Positions 1-10,996 of a DNA stretch of 64,000 nucleotides are shown here, one piece after another. Source of the stretch: Branchinecta lynchi (Eukaryota; Arthropoda; Branchiopoda; Anostraca; Branchinectidae). The DNA lies in assembly GCA_023053575.1 (NCBI GenBank), contig JAKZAP010000022.1:18414489-18478488 (forward strand), in the 5' to 3' direction. The position numbers and the translations under genes were made by a program. The notes below the pieces were generated by a model. The model had not been told where the DNA came from, did no database searches, and saw nothing but the letters and a program-made list of their open reading frames with translations. The number at the start of each line of letters is the position of its first letter. Within the stretch, counting starts at the first letter, position 1.

Positions 1-29
1 TGCGATACAGCATGATGAAAGCTACTTCT

Positions 30-330
30 ACACATGTATGCCTTATCATTAATAACAGTAAATCTTCTTTTTCACGTTCTGAAAAAGGGGGTATCACTGT
101 AAAAAGGTTCTCAAAATAAGAATTAAAGTTAACTGCAGTATTTGCTACGGGGATTAATCTTATCTCTACGGAGATACAACCAATCCGAATGAGAAGTAAG
201 TTTATCTTTTTAGAGACAAGATTAATCCCAGTAGTAAATACTGCAAGATTTTTTTTTACAGTCTACGCAACCTTTTCGAACCTTGATTAGGGGTAGACGG
301 TACGGAAAAGGTTGGGAACCACTGGTCTAG
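30..330. repeat. Interspersed repeat ending in a hAT-like terminus; second copy near 45.2 kb
   Basis: The stretch from about 35 to 325 is similar in order and wording to 45165-45320: a 'CCTTATCATT.A..ACAGTAAA' start, an AAAAAGGGGG run, then 'GTACGGAAAAGGTTGGGAAC' followed by CACT. The last words resemble the CAGTGGTTCCCAACC type of hAT terminal repeat. That link is from general knowledge of hAT ends, and no target duplication was found. No coding potential is apparent; the short antisense frame at 287-541 looks spurious. Confidence 0.4.
128..250. repeat. Fold-back repeat, family shared with 39876-40046
   Basis: The left arm (GTTAACTGCAGTATTTGCTA then GATTAATCTTATCTCT) is the reverse complement of the right arm (AGAGACAAGATTAATCCCAG then TAGTAAATACTGCAAG), with a loop of about 45 bp. 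The same arms occur at 39876-40046. It is a non-coding hairpin of about 125 bp, probably a small non-autonomous element. Confidence 0.6.
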
Positions 331-679
331 CAGCCTGTCCCTGGTAGTTCCACGCTGAGGGATTTGAAGAAGGACTAGAACTGTTGGGGTGACCTATTCG
401 CAAACATCCCGCTTGCGAGCTTCTGACGCTGTTGCCCACTCGCAGCTGTTCAGACGTAGGAACAGCGGCAGCTGGCACCAAAACCCGTCGCCTACGCTGG
501 CTCAGTCTTCCATGGCGGTGCCCAAATATCCCTCGAATCAAGCAGGCTCCCTTAGCTGAGTCCCTTACCTGTCAGCAAACGATGCCGGGTGGCCAGCTTA
601 AGAGCTAGTACTGAAAAATAAAGCTGCTTTGGTTGAGTAGTAGTATATTCCGAAAGGTTTATCCAAGTTTGGCAACTAT
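331..679. other. Non-coding stretch, nothing recognised
   Basis: I see no splice-bounded open frame, tRNA or clear repeat boundary here. It is locally GC-richer than its surroundings around 400-530. Confidence 0.4.
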
Positions 680-1155
680 TCTGAGCTTAAACTGTTACTC
701 TTCACGAATTTTTCGGTTTTGCCGGATTCGGCATGAACCACTTGTACGGCGATAAAAAGAAATTTCATGTTCGGATTCAGCATGTCTCTCATCGAACCTC
801 TAACTTTATACTAAACTTCTACTTTTCACAAATTTCCAGTTTTTGCCGGATTCCGGGTGAACTACTTGTCCGGCGAATAAAATACTCTTCGTCTCCTTAC
901 CCCTAAATCGATTATCTCGTTAGCTTTTTACCAAATATTTGTTTTCCCCTTAAGTTGAAACTCCTCCTCCACCCGTAAATATAAGGCTACAGAGCCCATC
1001 TTAGAGCTTGGCCTGTATTTTGATCCAAAGAATACTCGTGCCAAGTTTGAACAAAATATCTCAACCCCTTCGAGAGTGATCGTGCTAACAGACGGACAAC
1101 TTTTACGAAATCATTTACTTACGTTTCACTCGCTTACGTTTTGAGATCCCAAAAC
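680..1155 (-). mobile_element. Family P composite element (tandem-core), truncated copy
   Basis: Two core units carrying the signature 'CCGG-TTTTGGCCGGATTCC' with 'GAACTACTTGTCCGG' recur about 130 bp apart. They are followed by the conserved family P end in reverse: words for the trinucleotide-rich GTCCGTC tract, 'GTGCTAACAGACGGACA', and a degraded GGGATCC terminus (GAGATCCCAAAAC). The other terminus is missing. It lies head to tail with the complete copy at 1331-2375. Confidence 0.6.
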
Positions 1156-1330
1156 TGATAAAACCAAGCAAAATAGACCAAAACAGAATGTGGTCTAGCC
1201 TACCGTGTCTTCCAATGTAAAATAGAATAATTTGAAGCTTCGCATGTCCTTATTTGTGAAAGAGTTGTTTAAGGACCTTGAAGGTTTCGGCGAAGCGTGC
1301 ATAGCGTGACTTTCAAAACTCGGCTAAGTC

Positions 1331-2375
1331 AACAAGACCAAAGGTTTCGATGGGATCCTAAATTTAATAGATGTCCAGACTTAAACAGATTAAGGCCAAT
1401 GTTAATCATCTGAGAAGACCGAGTTCAGATATAGATTCAGCATGTGTGTTTACCCCTATATTCTGCGCCGTATTTACTTTGTTGAAACTGATCAAAACTT
1501 CCTGCCTTGCTTCTGCCAAAATTCCTGTTTCGACCGGATTCCAGGCGAACTACTTATCTGGCAAAAAATCCAGCTCAAAAATTAATTCAGCATGTCTTGT
1601 TACCCCTACGCCTAACATCTAATCAACTTCAGATAAAAAAAAATACTTTTAAAAATTTTTTCGGTTTTTCCCGGATTCCGAGTGAACTTTACGTCCGGGG
1701 AGAAAACGATTGTCATGTACAGATTCACCATGTCTCCTTACCCTTAGCGATGGTCTAATCAAATTCAGATAAAACTTTTACATTTTACAAATTTTCCGGT
1801 TTTGGCCGGATTCCGGGCGAACTACTTGCCCGGTGAGAAAATAATTTTCATACTCAAATTCAGCATATATCTTTACCTTACATCGAACCCTAATCAACTT
1901 AATTAAACTTGTGTACTTTTTAGAAATGTTCCGGTTTCGGCCGGATTCCGGATGAACTGCTTGTCCGGTGAGAATATAGTTTTCATGTTGGGATTCATCA
2001 TGCCTCCTGAACCCTTATCGAAGCTCTATCAACTTCAGATTGAATTTTTACAGATTTTCCGGTTTTGACTTGATTCCCGGCGAACTATTTTCCGGTGAGA
2101 AAATAATTTGAACTTTTTAATTCAACATGTCTCCTTACCCCTTAACCGACTATCTCATTTGCTTTCGCCTCTTAATTTGAAACGCCTCCCCCAATCCGAA
2201 ATGTAGGGCTACAGAGCCCATCTTCGAACTTGACCTGTCCTTTGACCCAAAGAGTCTTCATGTTTAATAAAATATCTCAACCCCTTCTGAGTTATCGTGC
2301 TAACAGTCAGACAAACGGACGGACAGCTTTTACGAAATCATAGGTATCCATCAGTTAGGTTTTGGGATCCCAAAA
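1331..2375 (-). mobile_element. Family P composite element, complete copy with five core units
   Basis: One end is 'AACAAGACCAAAGGTTTCGA' followed by TGGGATCC. The other end is 'CATAGGTATCCATCAGTTAG' followed by a TTTTGGGATCCCAAAA palindrome. Between them the core motif 'GCCGGATTCCGGGCGAACTA' recurs near 1540, 1668, 1804, 1939 and 2063, a spacing of about 125-135 bp. No ORF of note is carried. The same two ends flank variable numbers of the same unit elsewhere (8, 13, 27 and 47 kb), so this is a defined element and not a random satellite. Confidence 0.75.
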
Positions 2376-3112
2376 AGCGCTAAAAAGTCGTAGGTATAAA
2401 ATGAGACAATGGCGAAGCAGCACGACTTTCTTTGATGCGACTCAAAAACTGACTGTGCCTCGCTCAGGTTGTTCCCGGATTAGAATATGGTAGGTATTCT
2501 TTCCATCTAGCTTTCACCACTGTTCGATAGCTCATGCACACCGTTAGGCTGCAGTCCTCTGGTGTAGCCACTAGGGTAAGCAATATGTAAAGCATTTCAG
2601 TTTCGCTCTAGAAACTGAAATGCTCATTTAGTTTCAGATAATGAAAATAAGTACTTTTACATAGCTTCATGGCAGAGAGCAGGCTCGATGTCCAGAAAAT
2701 AAAATTAAATAGTACAACTTAGTCCCGGTCATGTACAACTGTATACAATAGTTGCGTTTTTGATCGAAGTTTCGTTCGCCGTTAACGTAGTCGAAGTTCG
2801 CCGTTTGCTTAATTAGTGTTTTTACGACTCCGGAGATCCTTGCCGGGTTGACGTTTCTTCGACGATTTAAGCAAACTTCGAACTTGCTAGTTCACGAAGT
2901 TTGACGGTCAGAGTTTGAAGGAGGAAGAAACTGTGACCGGCGACCAAAAAAGGTAATTAAACGAAGACCTTTTGAGGTTGAAGGTAACATCAAACTTCCA
3001 TCAAAAACGCAACTAATATAACAGCCACCATCCGGTCCCAAGAAGGGGCACACAAAATCGTTGACCATTACCGCCAACCCTCGTCTCTAACTTCTTTCTT
3101 TCCTATATCTAG
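2376..3112. other. Non-coding stretch upstream of the 3.1-kb gene model
   Basis: Mostly unique-looking sequence. A short inverted word around 2595-2625 (AGTTTC/GAAACT) is present. No open frame with splice signals is seen until a polypyrimidine tract and AG at 3092-3112. Confidence 0.35.
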
Positions 3113-3130
3113 ATTCAAAACTACTTCGTT

Positions 3131-3365
3131 ATGGTGGACTCGAGCGGTCGATTCGATCAGATAATCCAAAATGCTAATGAAATTATCAGACGACGCCAGA
3201 TGGGTCTGAACGTCTACCTTCTAGCCCACGATAGCATAACCTGGTGTTTACCACCCGGGAGTCACGTTATACGAGTAGACGCAAGGATTCTCAACGAGTG
3301 GTGTTCCGTGATACCGGCAGGAAACTCAGCTAAGGTCACCACAAAGGGTCTTAAGTGGGATATGA
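3131..3365 (+). CDS. Uncharacterised protein, exon 1 of a two-exon model
   Basis: An ATG at 3131 opens 78 codons ending at a consensus donor (GTAAGT at 3366). The frame is also open back to 3113, directly after a TTTCCTATATCTAG acceptor-like site, so this could equally be an internal exon. The peptide has an amphipathic basic start (residues 1-22, DQIIQNANEIIRRR) and a mixed hydrophobic/Trp-Cys middle (YLLAHDSITWCLPPGSHVIR). I do not recognise a family. Exon 2 is in phase at 3471. Support is the coding look and both splice sites; chance is not excluded. Confidence 0.4.
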
Positions 3366-3470
3366 GTAAGTAGTTGTTTTTTTACAGTAATATGAACATG
3401 TCAGGGATAGTGTGAATACTTTTATTATTGTAATTAGTATTCTCTTAAAACCAAATTCGTTTTTTTTCAG

Positions 3471-3613
3471 AAAAGGACGAAAGGCGGCAAATGCCGAGCA
3501 AACACGTGTTTGCTTGTACAGATTCTATGGTAGCGTTCCAGCGACGTAATATTAGTTACGATCGTTACCGTTCTTGTTATTATTGCCGTTCCAGAGCCCG
3601 CTTTAATAAGTAA
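3471..3613 (+). CDS. Uncharacterised protein, exon 2, reading into an inverted-repeat element
   Basis: A strong acceptor (CGTTTTTTTTCAG ending at 3470) is followed by sequence that continues the phase-1 reading of 3131-3365. The result is a basic stretch (KKDERRQMPSKHVFACTDS), then a stop TAA at 3611-3613. The last ~28 codons lie inside the inverted-repeat element that begins at 3529. Either the element supplied the present C-terminus and stop, or it truncated a formerly longer exon. Whether the gene is expressed cannot be judged from sequence. Confidence 0.35.
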
Positions 3614-3855
3614 ATTAGCTCTTCTCACTTATTATTTTCGTTCCACGACTGTTATGATCGTTACTATTTATTTATGATGGTGGCGAGCATCATAAGTGAT
3701 AATAACTATTGGTTCTGCAGGAACTCCCATAAGAGTGATGACGTATGTTCGCGTAGTTATTATTTTCGTTCCAGAGAGCGTGGTAACTACCACTTTACGG
3801 CGCTCGCCCCTCCTCTTATCATCGTAACTTGTAATAACTTCACTGGAACGCTACC
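3529..3855 (+). mobile_element. Inverted-repeat element, family M1 (TIR GGTAGCGTTCCAG)
   Basis: It begins GGTAGCGTTCCAGCGAC and ends CACTGGAACGCTACC, giving ~13-bp terminal inverted repeats. Inside are repeated inverted words built on TTATTATTTTCGTTCCA and ATCATAAGTGATAATAA. A second copy in opposite orientation is at 9829-10151. It has no transposase, so it is a non-autonomous MITE-type element of about 325 bp. The 89-codon frame inside is a by-product of the repeat. Confidence 0.75.
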
Positions 3856-4181
3856 TGTATTACAGAGATTGTACAATCTGGAATCTATCAATAGCGCAGC
3901 AGAGGCACTGCTATCGGGGATTGTTCTGTTGCGAGCGAGCTAGATGACGAGCGACTACGAGCCTGGAAAAAGGCTTAAACCAGCCGAAGCTGGTGTTAAT
4001 TTGTTGAAATCAGAGCCAGGTTTTAAAGTATTTTAACGATTTCAGCAATCCAGTCCGTGCTGCAAAACAGATTTCTTGTTTTTTTTTGCATGGCAACCCT
4101 GTCGATTGCGCGTGAATGCTTCAGTTGTGTTAGTTGTTACTTTGTTTTCCTTTACAACGCCTTAGGCTAGAATTTTATTAA

Positions 4182-4763
4182 AGCACAATGACACTTCTAA
4201 TGCTTTACTTTGTATTAAATGCTTCACAAATAAACATTTCCGACTTCCTTTAGAAGGCGCTACGAAAATCGGCCGTTTTCTGGTTATCCCTTGTCTTTAC
4301 CTCTCTGACATTCCGGCGATCCAAATCTTAGAAGCTGGGATATCGTGGCAGGAAATTCAAGCAATGCTTGATACAAAAGGATATATTTGAGATGTCACCA
4401 AAGTCAAGCCGCAGATGCAGTTAACCTGATTGTTCTAGTATTTCATCAGAAGCTCCATGGCTTAAAGTGCCTATTAAAAGTTTTTCTTTGTGGAATAGTG
4501 TTGTGAAGCTTGATTAACTTGCTTTATAAAATGTACCAGAATATGCAATAAGCTTGTAAAAAATAAAATCTACTATGTATTATAAGAAACACCACTCTTA
4601 TCTTTGTCCAAGCTAGTAAATCGAGCATGTACTGGCCCCCAAAAATACGCTTTGAAATTTCATAGAGAGGAAACTGTTGAAAAAGCTGCTGATCCAGGGG
4701 GTAAGCATTGTTCCTAGGTTGTTACAGAGTGGGATTGGGGTAGTTTGATGTGCCCATTGAACT
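4182..4763 (+). mobile_element. TTAA-flanked small element R, copy 1, carrying a ~70-codon ORF
   Basis: The element is bounded by TTAA at 4178-4181 and 4764-4767. Its ends are AGCACAATG... and ...CATTGAACT, inverted repeats of about 10 bp with two mismatches. It is over 90 percent identical by eye to 19574-20203. The ORF seen intact in that copy is open here from about 4168 to the stop at 4388-4390, but one missing G after the ATG breaks the start. A 9-nt in-frame deletion removes three residues near the end. After the ORF there are about 370 bp of shared non-coding sequence. The family is unrecognised; TTAA flanks suggest a piggyBac-like mechanism. Confidence 0.7.
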
Positions 4764-4767
4764 TTAA

Positions 4768-5395
4768 TAATTTTTTACAAACAAATCAGAATTAGTGATG
4801 CATCGTTTCTTATGCCGCTGGCATGTCTGACCTTTTCAAACAACTTTTGTTTTTTGTTTTATATTTGTAAGGGGTTATTGTTTCATACCTTATTTAACTC
4901 CTTTAAGCTAGGGTGCAGTGATAGTCCTCGTTCGATGCAGATTCGAGAATGATGGCGTTGAGATAGAGTAGAGACGGTTATGTACTCTAAGGATTTAAGG
5001 ATCTAAGGAATAATATAAGCTCTTCTAAGCTGATCTGCAGCTGAAGCAGCGTGAATGTACCAAGTTCAACCAGGCTCTCATCTGTGAATATCGTTCTTTG
5101 GTTTACACACATGTCTTATCCTAGGTGACACGAAACTGGAATTCGGCGGCCTTATCAGCACATCAAATGCCTTTTCTGGGACTCCTGACGTACAATTGAC
5201 AACAGACAACCCCGTACTATTTTCAGTTGGACTATCTTCTGTTTGAAGGTCAATGATCCTCGTTCGGCTGTCGTCTTACGTGGACTCGGATACGACTGTT
5301 ATACTGTAAAGAAATTAAGAAAAGAAGGTTTTAACAAGTTAGAGCTCAGGTATGTGCCTTGATTCTAAGCATGCTGGTAGCATGACGAAGACGTA
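4768..5395. other. Non-coding stretch, nothing recognised
   Basis: AT-rich sequence without splice-supported frames or an obvious repeat boundary. Confidence 0.35.
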
Positions 5396-5560
5396 ACGGC
5401 GTACCGACGAAACGTCCCCGTGACAGAATGTCCCCTGGCGAAACGTCCACGGCAAAACATCCCAGTGACAAAACGTCCTCATGACAAAACGTTCCCGTGT
5501 CAAAACGTCCCCGTGTCAAAACGTCCCCGCGACAAAATGTCCCCAAGCAAAAATTTGTAA
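5396..5560 (-). repeat. Minisatellite of ~16-20 bp units (GGGGACGTTTTGTC type), antisense orientation
   Basis: About nine degenerate units of (AC)AAAACGTCCCCGTG type follow each other. The same unit in the opposite orientation forms an array at 6905-7073. The open frames over both arrays only translate the repeat. Confidence 0.8.
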
Positions 5561-5689
5561 GTTCACTTCGATCTTCAGGTGCATGATCGAGGTAAAACAA
5601 GTTCAGAGTGTGCATTACAGATGTGGGAACATTCCTTATTAGCAGGAAAGACTGCTTCATCAGGAGCTTCACATTTTACCTTTTGCGGG

Positions 5690-6272
5690 AATTTGTAAGT
5701 TTTATGACGCTTTATTTATGTACAAACATTACAATGAAGTTTTACCCCAGTGCTTTTCTCAGTATTTTTCCCGTGTGTCATCTTTTCACGAACATGGAAC
5801 TCGTAGTTCGCAGCTCATCCGTAGGCCGGTTGTAGTAACTAGTAGATCGAGATTTAGCATTAGACATGTTGGGCCTTTAGTATGGGAAGGTTTGTCGACA
5901 GAGTTAAGGTCATGTAGTGTTTTACTAGATTTTCGTAGCATGTTAAAGGTTCATTGTTTTGCTGTATATGAATTTGATGCGTTATTCTCAGCCGTTTAAG
6001 TTGTGTTTTATCCTTAAGTTTTTGTTTTGGATAGTTAGTGGTGATTCTGGTTGAAATTGAGTTTGTTTTTGGTTGTTTTTCTGGTTGGGCGTCCCAGACC
6101 GCGTAAGTCAAGCTCCTTTCTTTCTTTCTTTCCCTTTTTTCCTTTGTTTTTGTCGAAGTTTTGTTTTTATTAATGTTTTGTTTTGAGGGTAATTAGTCCC
6201 TTACAGGTTCGCCTCTGGGCATTGAAGATTCCATTTTTTTTTAATAAACCCTTCGTTCATTCAAAAAAAATA
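5690..6272 (+). pseudogene. LINE 3' fragment: C-terminal end of a reverse-transcriptase ORF plus 3' UTR
   Basis: Residues read from 5718-5999 include RSSQLIRRPVVVTSRSRF, then SIRHVGPLVWEGLSTELR, then a leucine-rich FRSMLKVH tail. This is the usual end of CR1/L2/RTE-type LINE ORF2: a basic strand, a 'GPxLWxxL' motif, then an F..LK helix. A stop at 5997-5999 and an AT-rich 3' UTR follow, ending AATAAACCC...TTCATTCAAAAAAAAT near 6270. The EN and RT domains are missing (5' truncation). Confidence 0.6.
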
Positions 6273-6904
6273 GGATCGGTTGTATCATAAATGTATTGTT
6301 TTCAGTTAAAATATGTAGTGTAATATGCCTTGCAATTGACACGTAACTGATCAGTTCTAGGTCGTTTGAAGCAACATGCACAATCTGAGGAGCACCTTGG
6401 CTCAAAGAGAGTCATACAAGGAAAATACAATTACAAGCGTAGTGCGGTGTTGCCGATAAAAATGGCATGGAAAGAGACGAAACAAAAGCGGATGGACAGA
6501 TTATTTATCTATTAGTTAGGTAGAGATGCAAATAAACCTAGGTTAGACGGGTTTGATCCTTTAACAAAATCTTTTAATAATAAATATCACCAAATTAAAT
6601 ATCGAACAAAAGCGAGATCAATGAGTTATATCGCAGCGTAAAGTAACACATAAAACAAACCGGTTAAATTTAAGATAAAACGAAAACTGAAAAACTACTA
6701 AATCTTTGCGCTTTCTTTAAAAAATGGCTATAGCCGAGAGCAATACTTCGGTTTGTTTCTTGAGTATCTATTAGGTGCTGAAGTAGTCAACCCATCGTGG
6801 TTTTCAAAAGTTTATATTCCAAAAACATTTTTTGCCTGTAGTGATGGCGCAGTTAGTAGTCTCATAGGCCTAGCTATCCCTCAGAGATGAAAAAAAAAAT
6901 CTAT
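6273..6904. other. Non-coding stretch between LINE fragment and minisatellite
   Basis: AT-rich, without supported coding sequence or recognisable repeats. Confidence 0.35.
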
Positions 6905-7073
6905 TGCCGGGGACGTTTTCCCATCGAGACGTTTCGCCAGGGGACGTTTTGATCGGGGACGTTTTGTCACGGGGACGTTTTGTCATGGGGACCTTTTGTC
7001 ACGGGGACGTTTCGTCGGGGACGTTTCGTCGGGGACGTTTCGCCAGGGGACTTTTCGAATGGGGACGTTTATT
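6905..7073 (+). repeat. Minisatellite of GGGGACGTTTTGTC units, sense orientation
   Basis: Nine to ten units of CGGGGACGTTTTGTCA/C vary between 14 and 20 bp. It is an inverted partner of the array at 5396-5560; the two flank about 1.35 kb that includes the LINE fragment. Confidence 0.8.
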
Positions 7074-7079
7074 CGATAT

Positions 7080-7924
7080 CCCCACGTAACTATGCTTTAC
7101 TTATCAATCAATCATTTATTAATACCAAATTACCCATTGGATAGCATATGCTGACAAACTAAGTGTGCGACCATTTGGGGCACAGCTATATCAATGAATC
7201 AATTTATTACCCGTCAAGAGAAACAGAGGATGGCGTGTAGCCCTAGTGACGGAGTGCAAAAAAGAAAAAAGAAGAAAAAAAAGACAATGCCCGCAGCAAA
7301 ATTTTACACTGAACACAGCACAAACATAACTACAGATTACACGAAAATGGAAGACCACTGGTGATTCAGTTTACTAGCAGAAGATTTGAAATCTTCCTCT
7401 CTTTTATCAATAATCTTAGCATATGTGCCTTCGTGCTGTTACTTCCTAAGCGTAAGAGACGTGGGTTCAGAACAAGCAGTTACTCACTTACGCTTTTCCG
7501 TGACTATCGACAATCAGTCGACTATCCTGGCACCCCTCACCACACCCCTGCACCTGTCAGTTAGACTACTAAAGTCAGCCCCTATCCTAACAGTTCGCCT
7601 ACCCATCAGATCCGTCACAAGCAAAACCCGTCACTGCTCTCACCCCTTCATCCACCCGCCAGTTTACCACCCATCAGTCCACACATAGATCAGGTAGACC
7701 AACCGTTGATTCGACTACTGTCAGTACCAACCTGCCAGATCCCTGACACGTCGCTTTCCCGTCACGTCAGCTCGCACAGCCGTTTTGTCCGTCGTTTTGC
7801 CCTTTTGTCTCGCCGTTTTGTCTCGCACAGCCGTTTTGTTGGTTTACCCGACGCTATTCCTAGCCGCTAGTTCTCTCAACAACATCCGCAGCACACACAC
7901 TCTTCGACGTTACGGAGGCTTTTC
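7080..7924. other. Non-coding stretch with simple direct repeats
   Basis: It contains a poly-purine tract at 7255-7290, a pyrimidine-rich segment at 7560-7720 with repeated CCCATCAG/CCGTCA words, and a short direct repeat CGTTTTGTCTCGC around 7790-7840. No supported gene. Confidence 0.35.
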
Positions 7925-9062
7925 GTCCTGTGACTTCATAAAAGTTGTCCGTCCGTCTGTCTGCCTGTCTTCTGTCCGTCTGTTAGAATGATAACTCTCG
8001 AAGGGGCTTAAAGGTTTAATGGAAAAATTGCCACAATAGCAAAAGCTAAATAATAGGCAACAAAGAGAAAATGAATAAACACGCATTAATAACTAATGAC
8101 GTCAATATCAACAACAAAACTTAAGACAAAATACAGAAACAAATCGAAGAACCGAACAGGCACAAATGAACAACAAACATGAAAATAGATATTTAGATAT
8201 TTTGTTCAAACTTGGTATGAGGATTCTTTGGTTCGAAGTACAGGTCAAGTTCGTAGATGGGAACTCTGTAATTAAGGGGCGAAAAAGTAAAGCTAATGAG
8301 ATAGTCGATGTAGGGGCAAAGAGACATGCTGTATCCGAATACAAAGTTTGTTTCCTGGCTGAACAAGTAGCCTAGTTCACCCGAAATCAGGCCAAAACCT
8401 GAAAAACTTGTAAAAAGAAGAAGTTTATTCTGAAGTTCATTAGTTGTTCGATGTAGGGGTAATCAGTCATGCTGAATTTGTTTACGACTTTATTTTCTTC
8501 GGACAATTAGTTCGTCCAAAATCCGGCCGAAATCAGAAACCTGCCAGGAAGCTTCAAAACCCAATGAGATAGTCGATGTAGGGTGTGGAGAAATTCTGAA
8601 TCCAAGTCTGAAATTAATTTTCTCTCCGAAGATTAACCGGAATCCGGCCGGACCGGAAGTTTGGTAAAGTCAAAAGGTCAAATCGAAAGGTTCTTGGTTC
8701 GCCTCTCAAATGTCACTAGCTCTTTTGCTCTGCACGCACTCGCCCGGAAGACAGCAAAAGAATTTGGTGAAGTAAAAGACTTTTCTAAAGTCGATTGGAA
8801 ATGAGATATAGCGTAGAGATCCATGCTGAATCTATTCTGAGCTTGGTTTTCTAATATGATTAGTTGTTTGTCCGTAATTTGTCAAAACATTCAAAAACGG
8901 TATAGATTTTTTTAAAATTTATAGGCGATTGATTATGGAGAAAAATAGCGTACTAAAGGGGGTCGGGCGAAAGCGCAAATCTACAAGATCCGATTATCTT
9001 TGATCAAGAAGTCTAGGGTATATTCAATTTTTGGGATCCCATCGTAACTTTTGGTCTTGTTT
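7925..9062 (+). mobile_element. Family P composite element, copy with degraded left end
   Basis: It starts with the GTCCGTCCGTCTG tract and 'ACGATAACTCTCGAAGG'-like words. It continues with core units bearing 'AATCCGGCCGAAATCAGAAA' variants near 8390, 8525, 8645 and 8765. It ends TTTTTGGGATCCCATCG then ...TTTGGTCTTGTT at 9029-9062. The left GGGATCCC palindrome is not recognisable. It contains only short spurious frames. Confidence 0.65.
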
Positions 9063-9828
9063 TTTTTGCACTTCTTACTTGTTACTTTCCGAAGTTAGAA
9101 ATATTTGGTGGGTTCTCCTTTGTTTTCTTCATGGTATGATATTTACTAACACTAAAAGCCCTAATGGGCCATGGTTCATACAAATATACCAACCGTCTTA
9201 CCATAAATGAATAAAGTAAGTAGACCACTTGATCGGTAGTGTTTGCAGTCTTTGAAGAACATCAAAATAGATGACTATTTTTCTTCTTTTTTTCTTCCTT
9301 TTTTTTTGGGGGGGGGGGGGCAAGGGCGCTTTGATGATGGAATGTCGTTCGTTAGTGGATATATCTTGTCAGTTTGTCTTCATTCTTCTTTTCTTCTTCT
9401 TTTTTTCTCTCCTTCTTTGTCTTTCTTTTTTTATTTCTTTGGTTTGTTTCCCTTAAGTCTATATGAATAAAAAATAAGCCCCGCCGATTGCCAGATCTTA
9501 TGTTAGGCCTCATGGTGGGGCCATAAACAGTTAGTGGTGTTTTTTTTTTTTTATGAATAAACTGAAACTGAAAAAACCCAGAGCTTATCTCCTGAAACAG
9601 GTAGGGATGTTTTATGGAAAACGAATTCGTGTCACAAGGATTTCCAGTCGTCACTGCAATAGAAGTGAAACAATCTCTTCCCGTTATAGAGCAGAGATAG
9701 ATAAAACAGTCAGGGATTACCACTTAGGATAGTATCGAGCAAGGACTGGTAAGTTAATATGCTGGAGCTAACATGATAGAGAGGAAGAGAGAGGATATAC
9801 AGAAACCATCGTAGCATAACGAATTTCA
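9063..9828. other. Non-coding stretch with T- and G-runs
   Basis: It holds a pyrimidine-rich/poly-G stretch at 9285-9322 and 9385-9440 and a T-run near 9540. No supported gene. Confidence 0.35.
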
Positions 9829-10151
9829 GGTAGCGCTCCAGTGAAGTTATTACAAGTTACGACGATAAGAGGAGGGGCGAGTGCCGTATTGTGGTAGTTA
9901 TCACAATCTCTGGAACCATAATAATAACAACGCGAACATACGTCATCACTCGTACGGGAGTTCCTGCAGAACCGATATTTATTATTACTTATGATGCTCG
10001 CTAACATCATAAGTAAATTGCAACGACCGTAACAGTCGTGGAACGAAAATAATAAGTGGGAGGATCCAATTTACTTATTGCGGCGGGCTCTGGAACGGCA
10101 TAACAACATTAGTAACGATCGTAACTTATAATAAGTCGCTGGAACGCTACC
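9829..10151 (-). mobile_element. Inverted-repeat element, family M1, second copy
   Basis: Reverse-oriented copy of 3529-3855 with intact ends (GGTAGCGCTCCAG...GGAACGCTACC). It is flanked by TCA on both sides, a possible 3-bp target duplication; the first copy does not show this clearly. It is about 323 bp and non-coding. Confidence 0.75.
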
Positions 10152-10589
10152 TCAGTTTCATACTCATAAAAACAAACACTACACCTTCGCGTTAGTCAGT
10201 TAATCATAGTTTCCATACCGATTTGTTCAGACTTTAGGGGGTGTGAGTTGAGTTTATTTTATTGCCGGGTTTGATTGTTGGGAGGGGCTGTTACCGGCAA
10301 AAGGTCTTTTGGACTCCAGAGATAAACCAAACTGCATTATGCGGTGTTGTAGCCGGACTTTTAGGGTGATAAATTCTATTTCACAAGGGCTTATTCATAT
10401 GATATGTCGTGGTTCCTGAGAGTAACTGTTGTAGCTCGTTTCTGAACGTCAGTATCCTGTGAAAAGGTAAGCTGTACGAAGTGCAGATAAATTTGTTTTG
10501 TTAAATCATCATCGATCAAGGAATAACGAATACCCACGTCTGAAGCCAACTTGAGGCAACTCAAACAACTCAAGCAACTAACCGTCTCT

Positions 10590-10996
10590 AGGCGTATTTT
10601 CGCGGTCCCCGAGGACTCCTCAGGGATTCAAAGGGAACGGCGAGAATGTCACTCCACGCGGACTCCGCCTACAGAAAACAGCGAGAACACGGGGAATGCT
10701 TCCAAAACGGATTTCCTTCGGAAAAAAATAATCCAGTTGACGGAATTAGTCTAGATCCACTTTAGTTTTGTTTTTATTTATTCTGTTTGTTTTTAATTAA
10801 TTTTACATTCCACGAACACCATCAAAAATTTATTCCCCTCCGAGTCTGAAAGGGAGTCCTTTCTATGATGGTGATGATAATCGGAGCATTCCCCGTCCGT
10901 GGGGACTCGCGAGAATACAGGGGGTGAGTCCCCGGGACAAACAAAAACGCGGGGACTCCTCAAGTGGAGTCCTCGGCGAACGGCGAGAATACGCCT
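10590..10996 (+). mobile_element. Inverted-repeat element, family M5 (AGGCGTATTCTCGCCGTTCC), copy 1
   Basis: The left end AGGCGTATTTTCGCGGTCCC and the right end, read in reverse as AGGCGTATTCTCGCCGTTCG, form terminal inverted repeats of about 30 bp that include a GAGGACTCC word. A second copy in the same orientation is at 22180-22587. The interior contains a GT-rich AT stretch and a second GAGTCCCCGGGACAAAC box. It is non-autonomous and about 407 bp. Confidence 0.75.
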
